Assembly: GCA_964420325.1 (NCBI GenBank)
Contig: CAYQSU010000024.1
Location: 1-42,667, forward strand
Reading direction: 5' to 3'
Length of the DNA: 42,667 nt
Source: CAYQSU01 sp964420325
GTDB lineage: Bacteria; Pseudomonadota; Alphaproteobacteria; Rhodospirillales; Defluviicoccaceae
Part shown: piece after piece, positions 1-7,991 of the stretch
Layout: each line of letters opens with the position of its first letter
Position numbering within the stretch: position 1 is the stretch's first letter
Program-made: the position numbers and the translations under genes
Notes under the pieces: model-generated
What the model was told of the DNA's origin: nothing
The model's input: the letters and a program-made list of their open reading frames with translations, nothing else
The model's database searches: none

Positions 1-17
1 AAGGCTACGTCGCTCAT
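1..17 (-). CDS. Possible start of a further gene (5' fragment)
   Basis: An ATG on the minus strand at position 17 begins 2 bases after the stop codon of the cytidylyltransferase-like gene and reads Met-Ser-Asp-Val-Ala before the window ends. The tight spacing fits the next gene of a surface-sugar operon. No Shine-Dalgarno sequence is clear and only five codons are visible, so the product cannot be named. Confidence 0.25.
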
Positions 18-19
18 GC

Positions 20-820
20 TTAATTTTGCCTGAAGGCGCGCCCGTCCGCCGGCCATCGCCTTGCCGCCTTGGGCTTCGGCGTGCCGCCCGACCAGAGCGC
101 CGGCAAGTCGGCGGCGTGGCGGACGACCTGGCGATGGCTCCATCCCGCGCGACCGGCGGGAAGGCGCCGGATCAGGCCGGCGAGGACGGGCAGGTCGGCG
201 TCGGTCTCGACCGTGAGGCGGAGCCCGCCGGCGTTGCCGCCCGGCATCGGCAGGTGCGCCCAATGGGCGTCGGCGTCGGGGCGGACATCGGGTGTCATGG
301 CCGGCCGGTCGGCCAGCGCCGAGGCGTCGCCTGCGGCTCGTTCGAGCCACGCCACCGTCAGGGCCTCGCACTCGAGGCCGCGGGGCCAGCCGGGCGCGAA
401 ATCGTTGGCGGCGAGGTCCGCGCCGGTCTCGCGAAGGAGGCGCAGCACGGCGGCACAAACCGACGGATCGACGAGCGGCGCGTGGGCGGGGAGCAGGCCG
501 ACGATGGCCAGCGACAGCGCCCGCGCCGCCGCAAGCACGTCGGGGACAACGTCCCCGGCCGGCGCGCGGACCGGCTCGGCGCCGGAGGCGGCCGCCTCAC
601 CGGCGATCGCATCGCCTGCCCGGCCCTCGGCGACGAGGCAGCCGACGACGGCTGCGCCCTCGACGGCCCGGGCGCGCTCGATCGTGCGGGAGAGCACGCT
701 GCGACCGGCGAGCGGCCGCAGCAGGAGCGCGGGATCGGGGACCATGGGAGAGCACGCCAGGACGATGACGCCCGCGGCGCCGGGCAGCGCCGCCCGGTGC
801 CACCGGTCGATCGCGTTCAT
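20..820 (-). CDS. SpsF-like cytidylyltransferase-family protein, atypical N terminus
   Basis: A 266-residue protein starting at ATG 820, five bases after the pseB stop. Its layout resembles SpsF/acylneuraminate cytidylyltransferases, which activate surface sugars with CTP: a 'RPLAGRSVLSRTIERA' stretch (about residues 38-53), 'APLVDPSVC' (about 113-121), 'PRGLECEAL' near 150, and a C-terminal 'LRLTVETDADL'. The family signature at the extreme N terminus (QARMxSTRLPGK-like, nucleotide-binding) is not recognisable; the equivalent stretch reads VIVLACSPMVPDPALL. It may be a diverged or inactive enzyme, or use another nucleotide. Position after pseB suggests pseudaminic-acid-like sugar synthesis, perhaps for flagellin modification. 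Family is inferred from pattern, and substrate is unknown. Confidence 0.55.
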   Translation of the reverse strand: MNAIDRWHRAALPGAAGVIVLACSPMVPDPALLLRPLAGRSVLSRTIERARAVEGAAVVGCLVAEGRAGDAIAGEAAASGAEPVRAPAGDVVPDVLAAARALSLAIVGLLPAHAPLVDPSVCAAVLRLLRETGADLAANDFAPGWPRGLECEALTVAWLERAAGDASALADRPAMTPDVRPDADAHWAHLPMPGGNAGGLRLTVETDADLPVLAGLIRRLPAGRAGWSHRQVVRHAADLPALWSGGTPKPKAARRWPADGRAFRQN

Positions 821-825
821 CGGCG

Positions 826-1947
826 CTAGGCCAGCTCCCTCAGCATCTTCTGCAGCCGCCCGCCATCGAGCCAGTCGTCGTTGCGGTCGCTGGAAAAGAC
901 GAATCCGTCCTTGACCGGCGTGCCGGCGGCGACGTCGGCGAACCGATCGTCGTCGGACCAGAACTTGAACGCCGGCAGGATGACGTAGCGGTCCTTGAGC
1001 TCGACGGTGGAACGCGCGTCGTCGCTGGTGATCAGCACCTCGTGCAGCTTCTCGCCGGGGCGGATCCCGACGACGCGGGTGGGAAGGCCGGGAGCGAGGC
1101 ACGTCGCCAGGTCGAGGATGCGCATGCTCGGGATCTTCGGCACGAAGATCTCGCCGCCGCGGGTGATCTTCAGGCACGACAGCACGAAGTCGACGCCCTG
1201 CTGGAGGGTGATCCAGAACCGGGTCATGCGCTCATCGGTTACCGGGACGAACTCGGCGCCCTCGCGGCGGAGCCTCTGGAAGAAGGGAATGACGCTGCCG
1301 CGCGAGCCGACGACGTTGCCGTAGCGCACCACCGAGAAGCGGGTGCCGCCCTTGCCGCTGAGGTTGTTGGCGGCGACGAAGATCTTGTCCGAAGCGAGCT
1401 TGCTGGCACCGTAGAGGTTGATCGGATTGGCCGCCTTGTCGGTCGACAGCGCGACGACGTTCCTGACGCCGTTGCGGATCGCCGCCTGGACGACGTTCTC
1501 GGCACCGAGGACGTTGGTGCGGATGCATTCGGTGGGGTTGTACTCGGCCAGCGGGACCTGCTTGAGCGCGGCCGCGTGGATGACGTAGTCGACATCGCGC
1601 ATCGCCATCTCCAGCCGCGAGCGATCGCGCACGTCGCCGATGAAGTAGCGGAGGCTCGGATAGCGCGCGCTGCTCAGCTCCTGCTGCATCTCGAACTGCT
1701 TGAGCTCGTCGCGGGAGAAGATGATCAGCCGCCTCGGGTCGTAGCGGTCGAGCACGGTGCGGACGAAGCGCTTGCCGAACGATCCCGTGCCGCCGGTGAT
1801 CAGCACGGACTTCCCGGCAAGATCGATCGCGAGGTCGTAATAGTTGGAGATCGGCAGTGTATAGTAGCGAGGCTCGGAGAACGGCGGCCGGGTCGTCTCG
1901 GCTGGCGCGCGGCTGGCAATCACGTCGACGTGGTGGTCATCGGGCAT
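826..1947 (-). CDS. pseB: UDP-N-acetylglucosamine 4,6-dehydratase (inverting), PseB
   Basis: A cytoplasmic short-chain dehydrogenase/reductase-fold enzyme that starts CMP-pseudaminic acid synthesis by dehydrating and epimerising UDP-GlcNAc. The Rossmann motif GGTGSFG lies at about residues 52-58, followed by RDELKQFEMQ, and the catalytic region has STDKAANP and YGASK (Tyr-x-x-x-Lys). I start at ATG 1947 (373 aa), which is preceded by GAGCGAGA; the frame continues to a GTG at 1974 with no ribosome binding site. Even so, about 45 residues precede the Rossmann core, longer than usual for PseB (about 330 aa). It is followed closely by the SpsF-like gene. The nearby flagellar cluster suggests flagellin glycosylation, although polysaccharide use is equally possible. 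Confidence 0.88.
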   Translation of the reverse strand: MPDDHHVDVIASRAPAETTRPPFSEPRYYTLPISNYYDLAIDLAGKSVLITGGTGSFGKRFVRTVLDRYDPRRLIIFSRDELKQFEMQQELSSARYPSLRYFIGDVRDRSRLEMAMRDVDYVIHAAALKQVPLAEYNPTECIRTNVLGAENVVQAAIRNGVRNVVALSTDKAANPINLYGASKLASDKIFVAANNLSGKGGTRFSVVRYGNVVGSRGSVIPFFQRLRREGAEFVPVTDERMTRFWITLQQGVDFVLSCLKITRGGEIFVPKIPSMRILDLATCLAPGLPTRVVGIRPGEKLHEVLITSDDARSTVELKDRYVILPAFKFWSDDDRFADVAAGTPVKDGFVFSSDRNDDWLDGGRLQKMLRELA

Positions 1948-2073
1948 GTTCGGTCTCGCTCGCCTCAAGGACACCGGCGGCGGGGCAGGGCGACGCCCCT
2001 TCCGCCGTCACCGCTTGCCGCGAAGCCTAGGCCCGCAGGGTTAAGATTCCGTGTGGAGAGCGGCCGCCCGCGG

Positions 2074-2784
2074 TTACGCGGCGGCCGCCGTGCCGGTGTT
2101 TTGGCCGTCGACGGGATCGCGCAGCACGTAGCCGCGACCCCAGACGGTCTCGATGTAGTTGTCGCCGCCGGTCGCCGCCATCAGCTTCTTGCGCAGCTTG
2201 CAGATGAAGACATCGACGATCTTGAGCTCCGGCTCGTCGATGCCGCCGTAAAGATGGTTGAGGAACATCTCCTTGGTCAGCGTCGTCCCCTTGCGCAGCG
2301 AGAGCAGCTCCAGCATGCCGTACTCCTTGCCCGTCAGGTGCACGGGCGAGCCGTCGACCTCCACCGAGCGCGCCGCCACGTTGACCGTCAGCCGGCCGGT
2401 CTTGATCAGCGACTCGGCGTGGCCCTTGGAGCGGCGAACGATGGCGTGGATGCGGGCGATCAGCTCCGCCTTGTTGAACGGCTTGGTCAGGTAGTCGTCG
2501 GCGCCGTCGCCGAGGCCCTTGACCTTGCTTTCCGGCTGGCTGAGGCCGGACAGGATCAACACCGGGGTCTCGACGCGGGCCCGCCGCAACTTGCGCAGGA
2601 CCTCGAGACCGTCCATGTCCGGCAGCATGAGATCGAGCAGGATGATGTCGTAGTCGTAGAGCTTGCCGATCTCGAAGCCGTCTTCGCCGAGGTCCGTCGA
2701 GTCGACGACCATGTTTTCCGACTTCAGCATCAGCTCCACGGCCTGGGTCGTGGTCGGGTCGTCTTCCACCAAGAGGACGCGCAT
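2074..2784 (-). CDS. ctrA: Cell-cycle response regulator CtrA
   Basis: A 236-residue OmpR-family response regulator and master regulator of the alphaproteobacterial cell cycle and flagellar genes. The receiver domain has acidic residues 8-9 (EDD), the phospho-acceptor Asp51 in LLDLMLPDMDG, and Lys at DDYLTKPF. The C-terminal winged helix (about 125-225) carries LTGKEYGMLELL, KIVDVFICKLRKKL and ETVWGRGYVLRD, which are near-identical to CtrA as I know it. The protein ends in four alanines, consistent with the C-terminal Ala-Ala ClpXP signal known for Caulobacter CtrA. It diverges from fliI; the upstream region has a promoter with a palindrome over the -10 and a hairpin against the ribosome binding site. 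Confidence 0.96.
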   Translation of the reverse strand: MRVLLVEDDPTTTQAVELMLKSENMVVDSTDLGEDGFEIGKLYDYDIILLDLMLPDMDGLEVLRKLRRARVETPVLILSGLSQPESKVKGLGDGADDYLTKPFNKAELIARIHAIVRRSKGHAESLIKTGRLTVNVAARSVEVDGSPVHLTGKEYGMLELLSLRKGTTLTKEMFLNHLYGGIDEPELKIVDVFICKLRKKLMAATGGDNYIETVWGRGYVLRDPVDGQNTGTAAAA

Positions 2785-2796
2785 CGTCGCAACCTT

Positions 2797-2812
2797 TCAT
2801 TGTGCTCAATGA
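2797..2812 (-). promoter_or_regulatory. Hairpin abutting the ctrA ribosome binding site
   Basis: An inverted repeat TCATTG-4 nt-CAATGA lies in the presumed ctrA leader. On the transcript it ends directly at the AAAGG ribosome binding site (2791-2795 region) that precedes ATG 2784. A weak stem here could affect ribosome access, but the arms are only 6 bp and AT-rich, so this may be chance. Confidence 0.35.
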
Positions 2813-2827
2813 TCGTTAACCTTGATA

Positions 2828-2839
2828 CGTGTATACACG
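2828..2839. promoter_or_regulatory. Perfect 12-bp palindrome over the ctrA -10
   Basis: CGTGTATACACG is a perfect dyad with a TGTATACA core. It sits exactly on the candidate -10 of ctrA. The core resembles operators of the FadR branch of GntR regulators (TTGTATACAA-like). A protein bound here would be expected to block ctrA transcription. No gntR-type gene is visible in the window. Confidence 0.5.
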
Positions 2840-2858
2840 CCCCCCAGGTGGGTTGCAA
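2830..2858 (-). promoter_or_regulatory. Candidate ctrA promoter
   Basis: On the minus strand TTGCAA (2853-2858) is followed after 17 bases by TATACA (2830-2835), each matching the sigma-70 consensus at 4 of 6 positions with ideal spacing. It lies about 45 bases upstream of the ctrA start codon. The -10 is embedded in the palindrome CGTGTATACACG. Confidence 0.5.
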
Positions 2859-2867
2859 GCGAAGATT

Positions 2868-2883
2868 GTTAATGTCTGAAAAA
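2868..2883 (-). promoter_or_regulatory. Weak CtrA-like box upstream of the ctrA -35
   Basis: On the minus strand TTTT-N7-TTAAC matches the second half of the CtrA consensus TTAA-N7-TTAAC fully and the first half at 2 of 4. It lies 10 bases upstream of the candidate -35, where an autoregulatory site would be plausible. Another isolated TTAA lies at 2816-2819. The evidence is suggestive only. Confidence 0.25.
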
Positions 2884-3055
2884 TACATCTAATGCGAGCG
2901 CATCGCTTCCCTCAGGCCTCGTCGGCTCTCCGGCTCGGCGCCTGGCTTCGTCGCACGCCGCCCGAAAGGACCGGCATCACGGCGAGAGTGCACCGAAGAG
3001 ACATCGCCCACAAGGCTTCCGGCGCGCCGTCCTGCGCGCGCCCGCCGAGGAGCCC

Positions 3056-4444
3056 ATGACCAGCGCGCCGGTCGAGGCCCTGGTCCGCGAGCTCGGGCAC
3101 ATCCCCGAGGTGACGGTGTTCGGGCGCGTCACCGGCGTTGTCGGCCTGGTCGTCGAGGCGGAGGGGCTCGAAGGCTCGCTCTCCGTCGGCGACCACTGCC
3201 GTATCGTCGGACGCGGCGATCGGGAGATCTCGGCCGAGGTCCTCGGCTTCCGCGACGGTCGCGCCCTGATGATGCCGTTCGGGACCTTGGACGGCATCGG
3301 TCCCGGGTGTCGGGCCGAGGCGTTGACCGCGGGCCCGGTCATCCATCCGCATCCGGACTGGCTCGGCCGAGCCATCAACGCCTTCGGCCAGCCGATCGAC
3401 GGCAGGGGTCCGCTGCCGCTCGGCCCCCATCCCTACCCGGTCCGGGGTTCGCCGCCGCCGCCGCACCGACGCGGACGCGTCAGCGGCAAGATCGATCTCG
3501 GAATCCGCGCGCTGAACGCGTTTCTCACCTGCTGCAAGGGCCAGCGCATGGGCGTTTTCTCGGGATCCGGCATCGGCAAGTCGACGATCCTGTCGATGAT
3601 GGCCCGGAACACCGAGGCGGAGGTCAGCGTCGTCGGCCTGGTCGGCGAGCGCGGACGGGAAGCCCGGGAGTTCATCGAGGACGACCTCGGGCCGGAGGGG
3701 ATGGCGCGAAGCGTCGTCGTCGTCGCCGCCTCGGACGAGCCGCCGCTGGTGCGCCGCCAAGCCGCCTACACCATGATGGCCATCGCCGAGTTCTTTCGCG
3801 ACTGCGGCCGGGACGTCCTCTGCCTGATGGACAGCGTCACCCGGTTCGCCATGGCGCAACGGGAGATCGGGCTCTCGGCGGGGGAGCCTCCGACGACCAA
3901 GGGCTACACGCCTTCGGTGTTCGCGGAGCTGCCGCGCCTCTTGGAGCGGGCGGGGCCCGGCGCCGAGGGCCGGGGGAGCATCACCGGCCTGTTCGCCGTG
4001 CTGGTCGAGGGCGACGACCACAACGAGCCGATCGCCGATGCGGTGCGCAGCATTCTCGACGGCCACATCGTTCTCGACCGCAGCATCGCCGAACGCGGAC
4101 GCTACCCGGCCATCAACGTCCTGAGAAGCGTGTCGCGGACGCTGCCGGCCTGCAACACCGAGGGCGAGAACGCCATCATCGATCGCGCCCGCCGCCTGAT
4201 CGCCACCTACGAGGACATGGCCGAGCTCATCCGCCTTGGCGCCTACCGCCGGGGAAGCGATCCCCAGGTCGACGAGGCGATTCGCCACTATCCGGCCATT
4301 GAAGCCTTCCTCCGCCAGCGGAAAGATGAGAAAACCGATCTCGCCTCCGTCTATCCGATGCTGGAGGCCATCCTCAACGCGGCCGACGGCGGACCGGCGA
4401 CCGGCGGGCGATCGGATGACACGCGTGCCAGGACTGGCCCATGA
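3056..4444 (+). CDS. fliI: Flagellar export ATPase FliI
   Basis: A 462-residue F1-beta-like hexameric ATPase of the flagellar type III export apparatus, working at the cytoplasmic face with FliH and FliJ. Visible motifs: Walker A SGSGIGKST (about 169-177), GERGREAREF (198-207), Walker B DVLCLMDS (about 253-260), TRFAMAQREIGLSAGEPP and GYTPSVFAELPRLLERAG, all typical of FliI/SctN ATPases. Family length is normal (about 440-460). GAGGAG just before ATG 3056 supports this start. The stop overlaps the fliJ start by 4 bp (ATGA), implying coupled translation. It is divergent from ctrA across about 270 bp, and a TCTAAT -10-like element lies at 2888-2893 without a well-spaced -35. Confidence 0.96.
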   Translation: MTSAPVEALVRELGHIPEVTVFGRVTGVVGLVVEAEGLEGSLSVGDHCRIVGRGDREISAEVLGFRDGRALMMPFGTLDGIGPGCRAEALTAGPVIHPHPDWLGRAINAFGQPIDGRGPLPLGPHPYPVRGSPPPPHRRGRVSGKIDLGIRALNAFLTCCKGQRMGVFSGSGIGKSTILSMMARNTEAEVSVVGLVGERGREAREFIEDDLGPEGMARSVVVVAASDEPPLVRRQAAYTMMAIAEFFRDCGRDVLCLMDSVTRFAMAQREIGLSAGEPPTTKGYTPSVFAELPRLLERAGPGAEGRGSITGLFAVLVEGDDHNEPIADAVRSILDGHIVLDRSIAERGRYPAINVLRSVSRTLPACNTEGENAIIDRARRLIATYEDMAELIRLGAYRRGSDPQVDEAIRHYPAIEAFLRQRKDEKTDLASVYPMLEAILNAADGGPATGGRSDDTRARTGP

Positions 4445-4881
4445 CCCAGGAACTGAGACCGCTGATCCGCCTCGCCAAGATGGCCGTCGATGAGCGGCAG
4501 CGAGGGCTTGCCGGCGTCATCCGCCGCATCGCCGACCTGGAGGCTCGCAGGCGGGAGCTGGCTCTCGCCCTCGATCGCGAGCAGCGGGTCGCTCGCGACG
4601 CGGACGCGGTCGTCCATGCCGCCTACGCTGGCTATGCCGTGAGGGCCGTCGAGCAGGACCGCCAGCTCGCCAGCGCCCTCGCCAACGCGGAGGCGGAGGT
4701 CCGGCCGGCCCAGGATGCCGTGCACGCCGCCCACCGGGAGCTTCGCAAGCTGGAGCTGGCGCAGCAGCGGCGCGACCGCCGCCGTGCCGAGGCGGAGGCT
4801 CGTCGCGAGCAGGCGATCCTCGACGAGATCGGCGCCCAGCGTCATCGGCGGGACGGCTCACCTCATGGCGTCGGACGCTGA
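4441..4881 (+). CDS. fliJ: Flagellar export protein FliJ
   Basis: A 146-residue highly charged, Ala/Arg/Glu-rich protein predicted to be one long antiparallel coiled coil, as in FliJ, the central stalk that docks in the FliI ring and escorts export chaperones. There is no catalytic motif. Identification rests on position directly after fliI with a 4-bp ATGA overlap, size (FliJ is about 140-150 aa) and heptad-like composition, for example LRKLELAQQRRDRRRAEAEARR. Sequence conservation in this family is low. The 3' end overlaps the next gene by 17 bp. Confidence 0.8.
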   Translation: MTQELRPLIRLAKMAVDERQRGLAGVIRRIADLEARRRELALALDREQRVARDADAVVHAAYAGYAVRAVEQDRQLASALANAEAEVRPAQDAVHAAHRELRKLELAQQRRDRRRAEAEARREQAILDEIGAQRHRRDGSPHGVGR

Positions 4882-5641
4882 GGTCCCCAACCGCGGCGCC
4901 GGCGCCCTCAGGCGGCCGGCCGAGAGGGCGCTGCGCTCGCTGACCGGCGGCGCGCTGCCCCCTTTGATCGTCGCCGCCTCGCTGCTGATGGCCGTGTTCG
5001 GCACCCTGGCGGCGACGTTCGGCGCCGCCGACGAGGCTTCGGTTCTCGACGAGCTCGACGTCGATTACCAGACCTTCGTCAATGATTACCGCGTCGTCTA
5101 CGAGCAGTCGCTGCAGGAGTCCGACGATGCCGCGCAGGCGTTCTTCAACGACGATGGTTCCGGCTACGTCACCGGCAACGCACCCCAGGCGATGGCCCTC
5201 TACAGACAGTCGATCACCCGGATCGAGGAGCTGCAAGCCCGCTATGCCCCGCTGCACCAGCGGATCCCGCTCCTGTTCGTGCAGATGGAGCACGTTCTGG
5301 TGAAGGATCTCAGCGGCATGGCCGCGGTCCTCACGGCCACGGCCAACCGGCGAAGTGCGCGCGAGCTTCGCGAACGCGTCGTCGTCGTGGCCGCGGAGAA
5401 CCGGAAGCGCATCGCCCTCGCGTTCGAGAACAGAACCTTTCCCGACCTTCACGACATCTACCGCGAGCTCGACGAGCAGTTCGCCTTCGCCCTCGCCGAA
5501 TCGCACGTGTGGCTGGGAATGGACGCGGCCGAGCGCGGCGACCTCGACACGGCTCGCGTCCACTACCACACCGCCCTCGAGCTCGCCAAGGACGACACCG
5601 AGAGAACGGCGATCCAGGCACTGGTGGAAAGCCTGCCTTAG
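4865..5641 (+). CDS. Single-pass membrane protein with helical/TPR-like C terminus, coupled to fliJ
   Basis: A 258-residue protein I do not recognise. ATG 4865 lies inside the end of fliJ, so translation is probably coupled. Residues 1-30 are basic and 31-52 form one hydrophobic segment (LPPLIVAASLLMAVFGTLAA), predicting N-in/C-out topology with a periplasmic domain of about 200 residues. That domain is helical and acidic, and its last about 45 residues (WLGMDAAERGDLDTARVHYHTALELA) look like one tetratricopeptide repeat. There are no cysteines and no HAMP or signalling domain. Position as third gene of fliI-fliJ suggests a role around the motor, export gate or stator, but this is inference only. 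The gene converges with the fliK-like gene after 31 bp. Confidence 0.8.
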   Translation: MASDAEVPNRGAGALRRPAERALRSLTGGALPPLIVAASLLMAVFGTLAATFGAADEASVLDELDVDYQTFVNDYRVVYEQSLQESDDAAQAFFNDDGSGYVTGNAPQAMALYRQSITRIEELQARYAPLHQRIPLLFVQMEHVLVKDLSGMAAVLTATANRRSARELRERVVVVAAENRKRIALAFENRTFPDLHDIYRELDEQFAFALAESHVWLGMDAAERGDLDTARVHYHTALELAKDDTERTAIQALVESLP

Positions 5642-5672
5642 CGTCCCGAGAGGGAGCGCCGCGTCGACCCGC

Positions 5673-7151
5673 TCAGACGACGAGCCCGATGCCTGCGGAC
5701 CGGGACCCCTCGTCGGCGGGTCCGGCGAAGCTCTCGGGCTTCGTCTGAAAACCGACACTGCCGAACAGCCCGGCTTGATCGCCGAGCCGCCGAAACAGCG
5801 TCCGGATGTCCTCCCGCATCTGCGGCAAGAGGGCGTGCTCGGTGCGCACGATCAGGTCGAGCCGCCTGCCTTGCTGGCGAAACAGCCCGTCGAGCTGGGT
5901 CCGACCCAGTCGGCTCAGCCGAAAATCGAGGACGAACCGCGCACCTTCGGGCGAACCGTGGCTCGTCCCCTCCCGCCGCCTCCGGTCATTTCGGACCATC
6001 AGACGAAGCCGCTCCACGCCCTCACCCGTCGCCAGCGGCACCTCCACGATGCGCCACGGATCGCCGCGCCCGTCCTCGGCGACACGGGCGAGGCCGCGGA
6101 ACTCCTCGCCGAGCCTGGACGCCGTCCCGGGGTGCGTCCGCCCGAGCACGGCGAAGGCGGACGGGCCGAGCCAACTCGCGACGTCCCCGGCGCGAAGCGC
6201 GGCCAGGAAGAACACGACTGATGCCGCGAACCGCGGCCCGGGTTGAGGGAGGACCTGTTCGACCACCTGCCGGGCGGTTCGGGGCTCGATCCCCGCCAGC
6301 GCCCGCAGCGCCTCCCCCAGGGCCGGGAACGGTGGCCCGCCGCCGACCGCCGGGGACCCGCCCGGAATCGCCGCCGCCGACCGCGAGGACGCCCCGGCGG
6401 CGACGAGATCAACGATCTCCACGGTGACCGCGGTGCCAGCGGGAACCGCCGCCGACGTCGCCAGAACGAGGGGCCCCGCCGGCGTCGCCAGCACCGGCCG
6501 GCCCGCGGCCCGGGCCGAGGCGATGACGCCATGAAGCGTGGTGCCGACAGCGAGCGAGGCCTGCGCCGCCTCCGGCGCCGGCCATCCCGGGGCGACGGCC
6601 GCCGCGCCGACGCCGACGATGCGGACGGCGACCGGCAGCCCGGGGTTCGCCGTGCCATAGCCGGTGCCGCCGAGACCGCCTTGCGCCGGCAGGGCCCGTG
6701 CGCCGGCCGGCGACCCTGCCGCCGGCACCGGTGCCGATCTCGGCAGCCATGCGCTCAATACCGCGCCGCCGACCAGCGCTTCGCCCCGCGCAGCCGGCGC
6801 CGACGCCGCAGCAGCGGACGGAGAACCCGGCGAAGGCGCCGCAGCGGCGGCCCCGTCGGCGCGACCGGTGACGGCGATGCCCAGCAGCAGCCGCGGCGTC
6901 CGCGTCTGGACGATCAGGTCGATCGTCGTCCCCCGGGCGATCGTCGCCGGTGCCCTGGCGACGACGAGCCCGAGCTCGGTCCTGAGCGTGACCTCTCCGT
7001 TGGGTCTGCTGTCGACGACGACCCCGGTCAGCCGGCCGCCCGCCGGAAGACGCAGCAACTCCGGCGCCGGCGCCGGCACGACCAGTGTCGCCGGCGGCGC
7101 TGCAGCCGCGAGCGCCGACAGCCACGGCGACGCCGGCGGAACCGCCACCAC
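5673..7151 (-). CDS. fliK: FliK-like flagellar hook-length control protein
   Basis: A 492-residue protein, very rich in Ala, Pro and Gly in its first 300 residues. The C-terminal part (about 395-475) contains FVLDFRLSRLGRTQLDG, then 'RLDLIVRTEHALLPQMREDIRTLFRRLG', which matches the Flg_hook/FliK C-terminal domain that signals the export-specificity switch. The low-complexity N-terminal ruler-like half and total length also fit FliK. The start is GTG at 7151 (a second GTG follows immediately), 18 bases after the flhG stop; no ATG is close upstream. It is the last gene of the long minus-strand flagellar operon. The name is moderately secure because FliK N termini do not align between genera. 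Confidence 0.65.
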   Translation of the reverse strand: MVAVPPASPWLSALAAAAPPATLVVPAPAPELLRLPAGGRLTGVVVDSRPNGEVTLRTELGLVVARAPATIARGTTIDLIVQTRTPRLLLGIAVTGRADGAAAAAPSPGSPSAAAASAPAARGEALVGGAVLSAWLPRSAPVPAAGSPAGARALPAQGGLGGTGYGTANPGLPVAVRIVGVGAAAVAPGWPAPEAAQASLAVGTTLHGVIASARAAGRPVLATPAGPLVLATSAAVPAGTAVTVEIVDLVAAGASSRSAAAIPGGSPAVGGGPPFPALGEALRALAGIEPRTARQVVEQVLPQPGPRFAASVVFFLAALRAGDVASWLGPSAFAVLGRTHPGTASRLGEEFRGLARVAEDGRGDPWRIVEVPLATGEGVERLRLMVRNDRRRREGTSHGSPEGARFVLDFRLSRLGRTQLDGLFRQQGRRLDLIVRTEHALLPQMREDIRTLFRRLGDQAGLFGSVGFQTKPESFAGPADEGSRSAGIGLVV

Positions 7152-7169
7152 GGGACGCGTGCCCTGCCG

Positions 7170-7991
7170 TCAGCCGACGTCCTCGGCGCGCGTCGGCTCG
7201 GCCCCGGCGTCGGAGAGCGTCCTGGCGATGGCCTCGACGTCGGCTGCGGCGTCCGAGGTCGGGAACCGGCTGAGAATCGGAGCCTGGCTGCGGATGGCAT
7301 CGCGCACCCGGGGGTCGCGCCGGACGACGCCGAGCAGCGGCAGCGAGATCCTGAGAAAGCCCTCGCACGCCCGGTTCAGCGTGGCGTGGGTGCGGTCGCC
7401 TTCGCGTCGCGATGCGGCCATGTTGACGACGATGCCAAGGTCCGGCGGCGCCACCTCGCCGTGGGTCACCTTGACGAACGCATAGGCGTCGGTCAGCGAG
7501 GTCGGCTCGTCGGTGGTGACGACGATGCAGGAACCGGCCTGGCGGATGATCTCGCGGACGGTGCGGTCGACGCCGGCGCCGAGATCGATGACCACCCAGT
7601 CGTAGGACTGCGCCAGTGCCGCGAGCCCGTCGAACAGCATGCTGAGCCGGCTCGGTGCCAGCGAGGCGAGCTGACCCGAGCCCGATCGGCCGGCGATGAT
7701 GTCGAACCCGCCTTCGTCGAAACGGAGGACGGCGTGATCGAGGGAGAAGCGTCCGGCGAGCACCCCGCCGAGGTCGCGCTTCGGCATCAGGCCGAGCTGG
7801 ATGTCGACGTTGGCAAGCCCGAGGTCGCCGTCGAAAAGGAGGGCATTGCCGCCGGCGCGCGCCAAGGCGTGGACGAGGGTGACGGCAAACCAGGTCTTGC
7901 CGACCCCGCCCTTTCCCGATGCAACGGCGATGATGTTCCGGCTTCGAGCGAGGGACCTCGGCCGTTGCGGCAGAAATGGCATGACGGTCAT
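7170..7991 (-). CDS. flhG: MinD-like ATPase FlhG/FleN
   Basis: A 273-residue ParA/MinD-type ATPase that, with FlhF, sets flagellar number and placement. The deviant Walker A ASGKGGVGKT is at about 24-33, FDGDLGLANVDIQLG follows (FleN/MinD signature), then WVVIDLGAGVDR at about 130 and a TDEPTSLTDAYAFVK switch region. No long C-terminal amphipathic helix is evident. The start is ATG 7991, overlapping the flhF stop by 4 bp (ATGA); a second in-frame ATG is at 7982. The order flhA-flhF-flhG is the classical one. Absence of MinE-type neighbours and the flagellar context argue against MinD itself. Confidence 0.9.
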   Translation of the reverse strand: MTVMPFLPQRPRSLARSRNIIAVASGKGGVGKTWFAVTLVHALARAGGNALLFDGDLGLANVDIQLGLMPKRDLGGVLAGRFSLDHAVLRFDEGGFDIIAGRSGSGQLASLAPSRLSMLFDGLAALAQSYDWVVIDLGAGVDRTVREIIRQAGSCIVVTTDEPTSLTDAYAFVKVTHGEVAPPDLGIVVNMAASRREGDRTHATLNRACEGFLRISLPLLGVVRRDPRVRDAIRSQAPILSRFPTSDAAADVEAIARTLSDAGAEPTRAEDVG

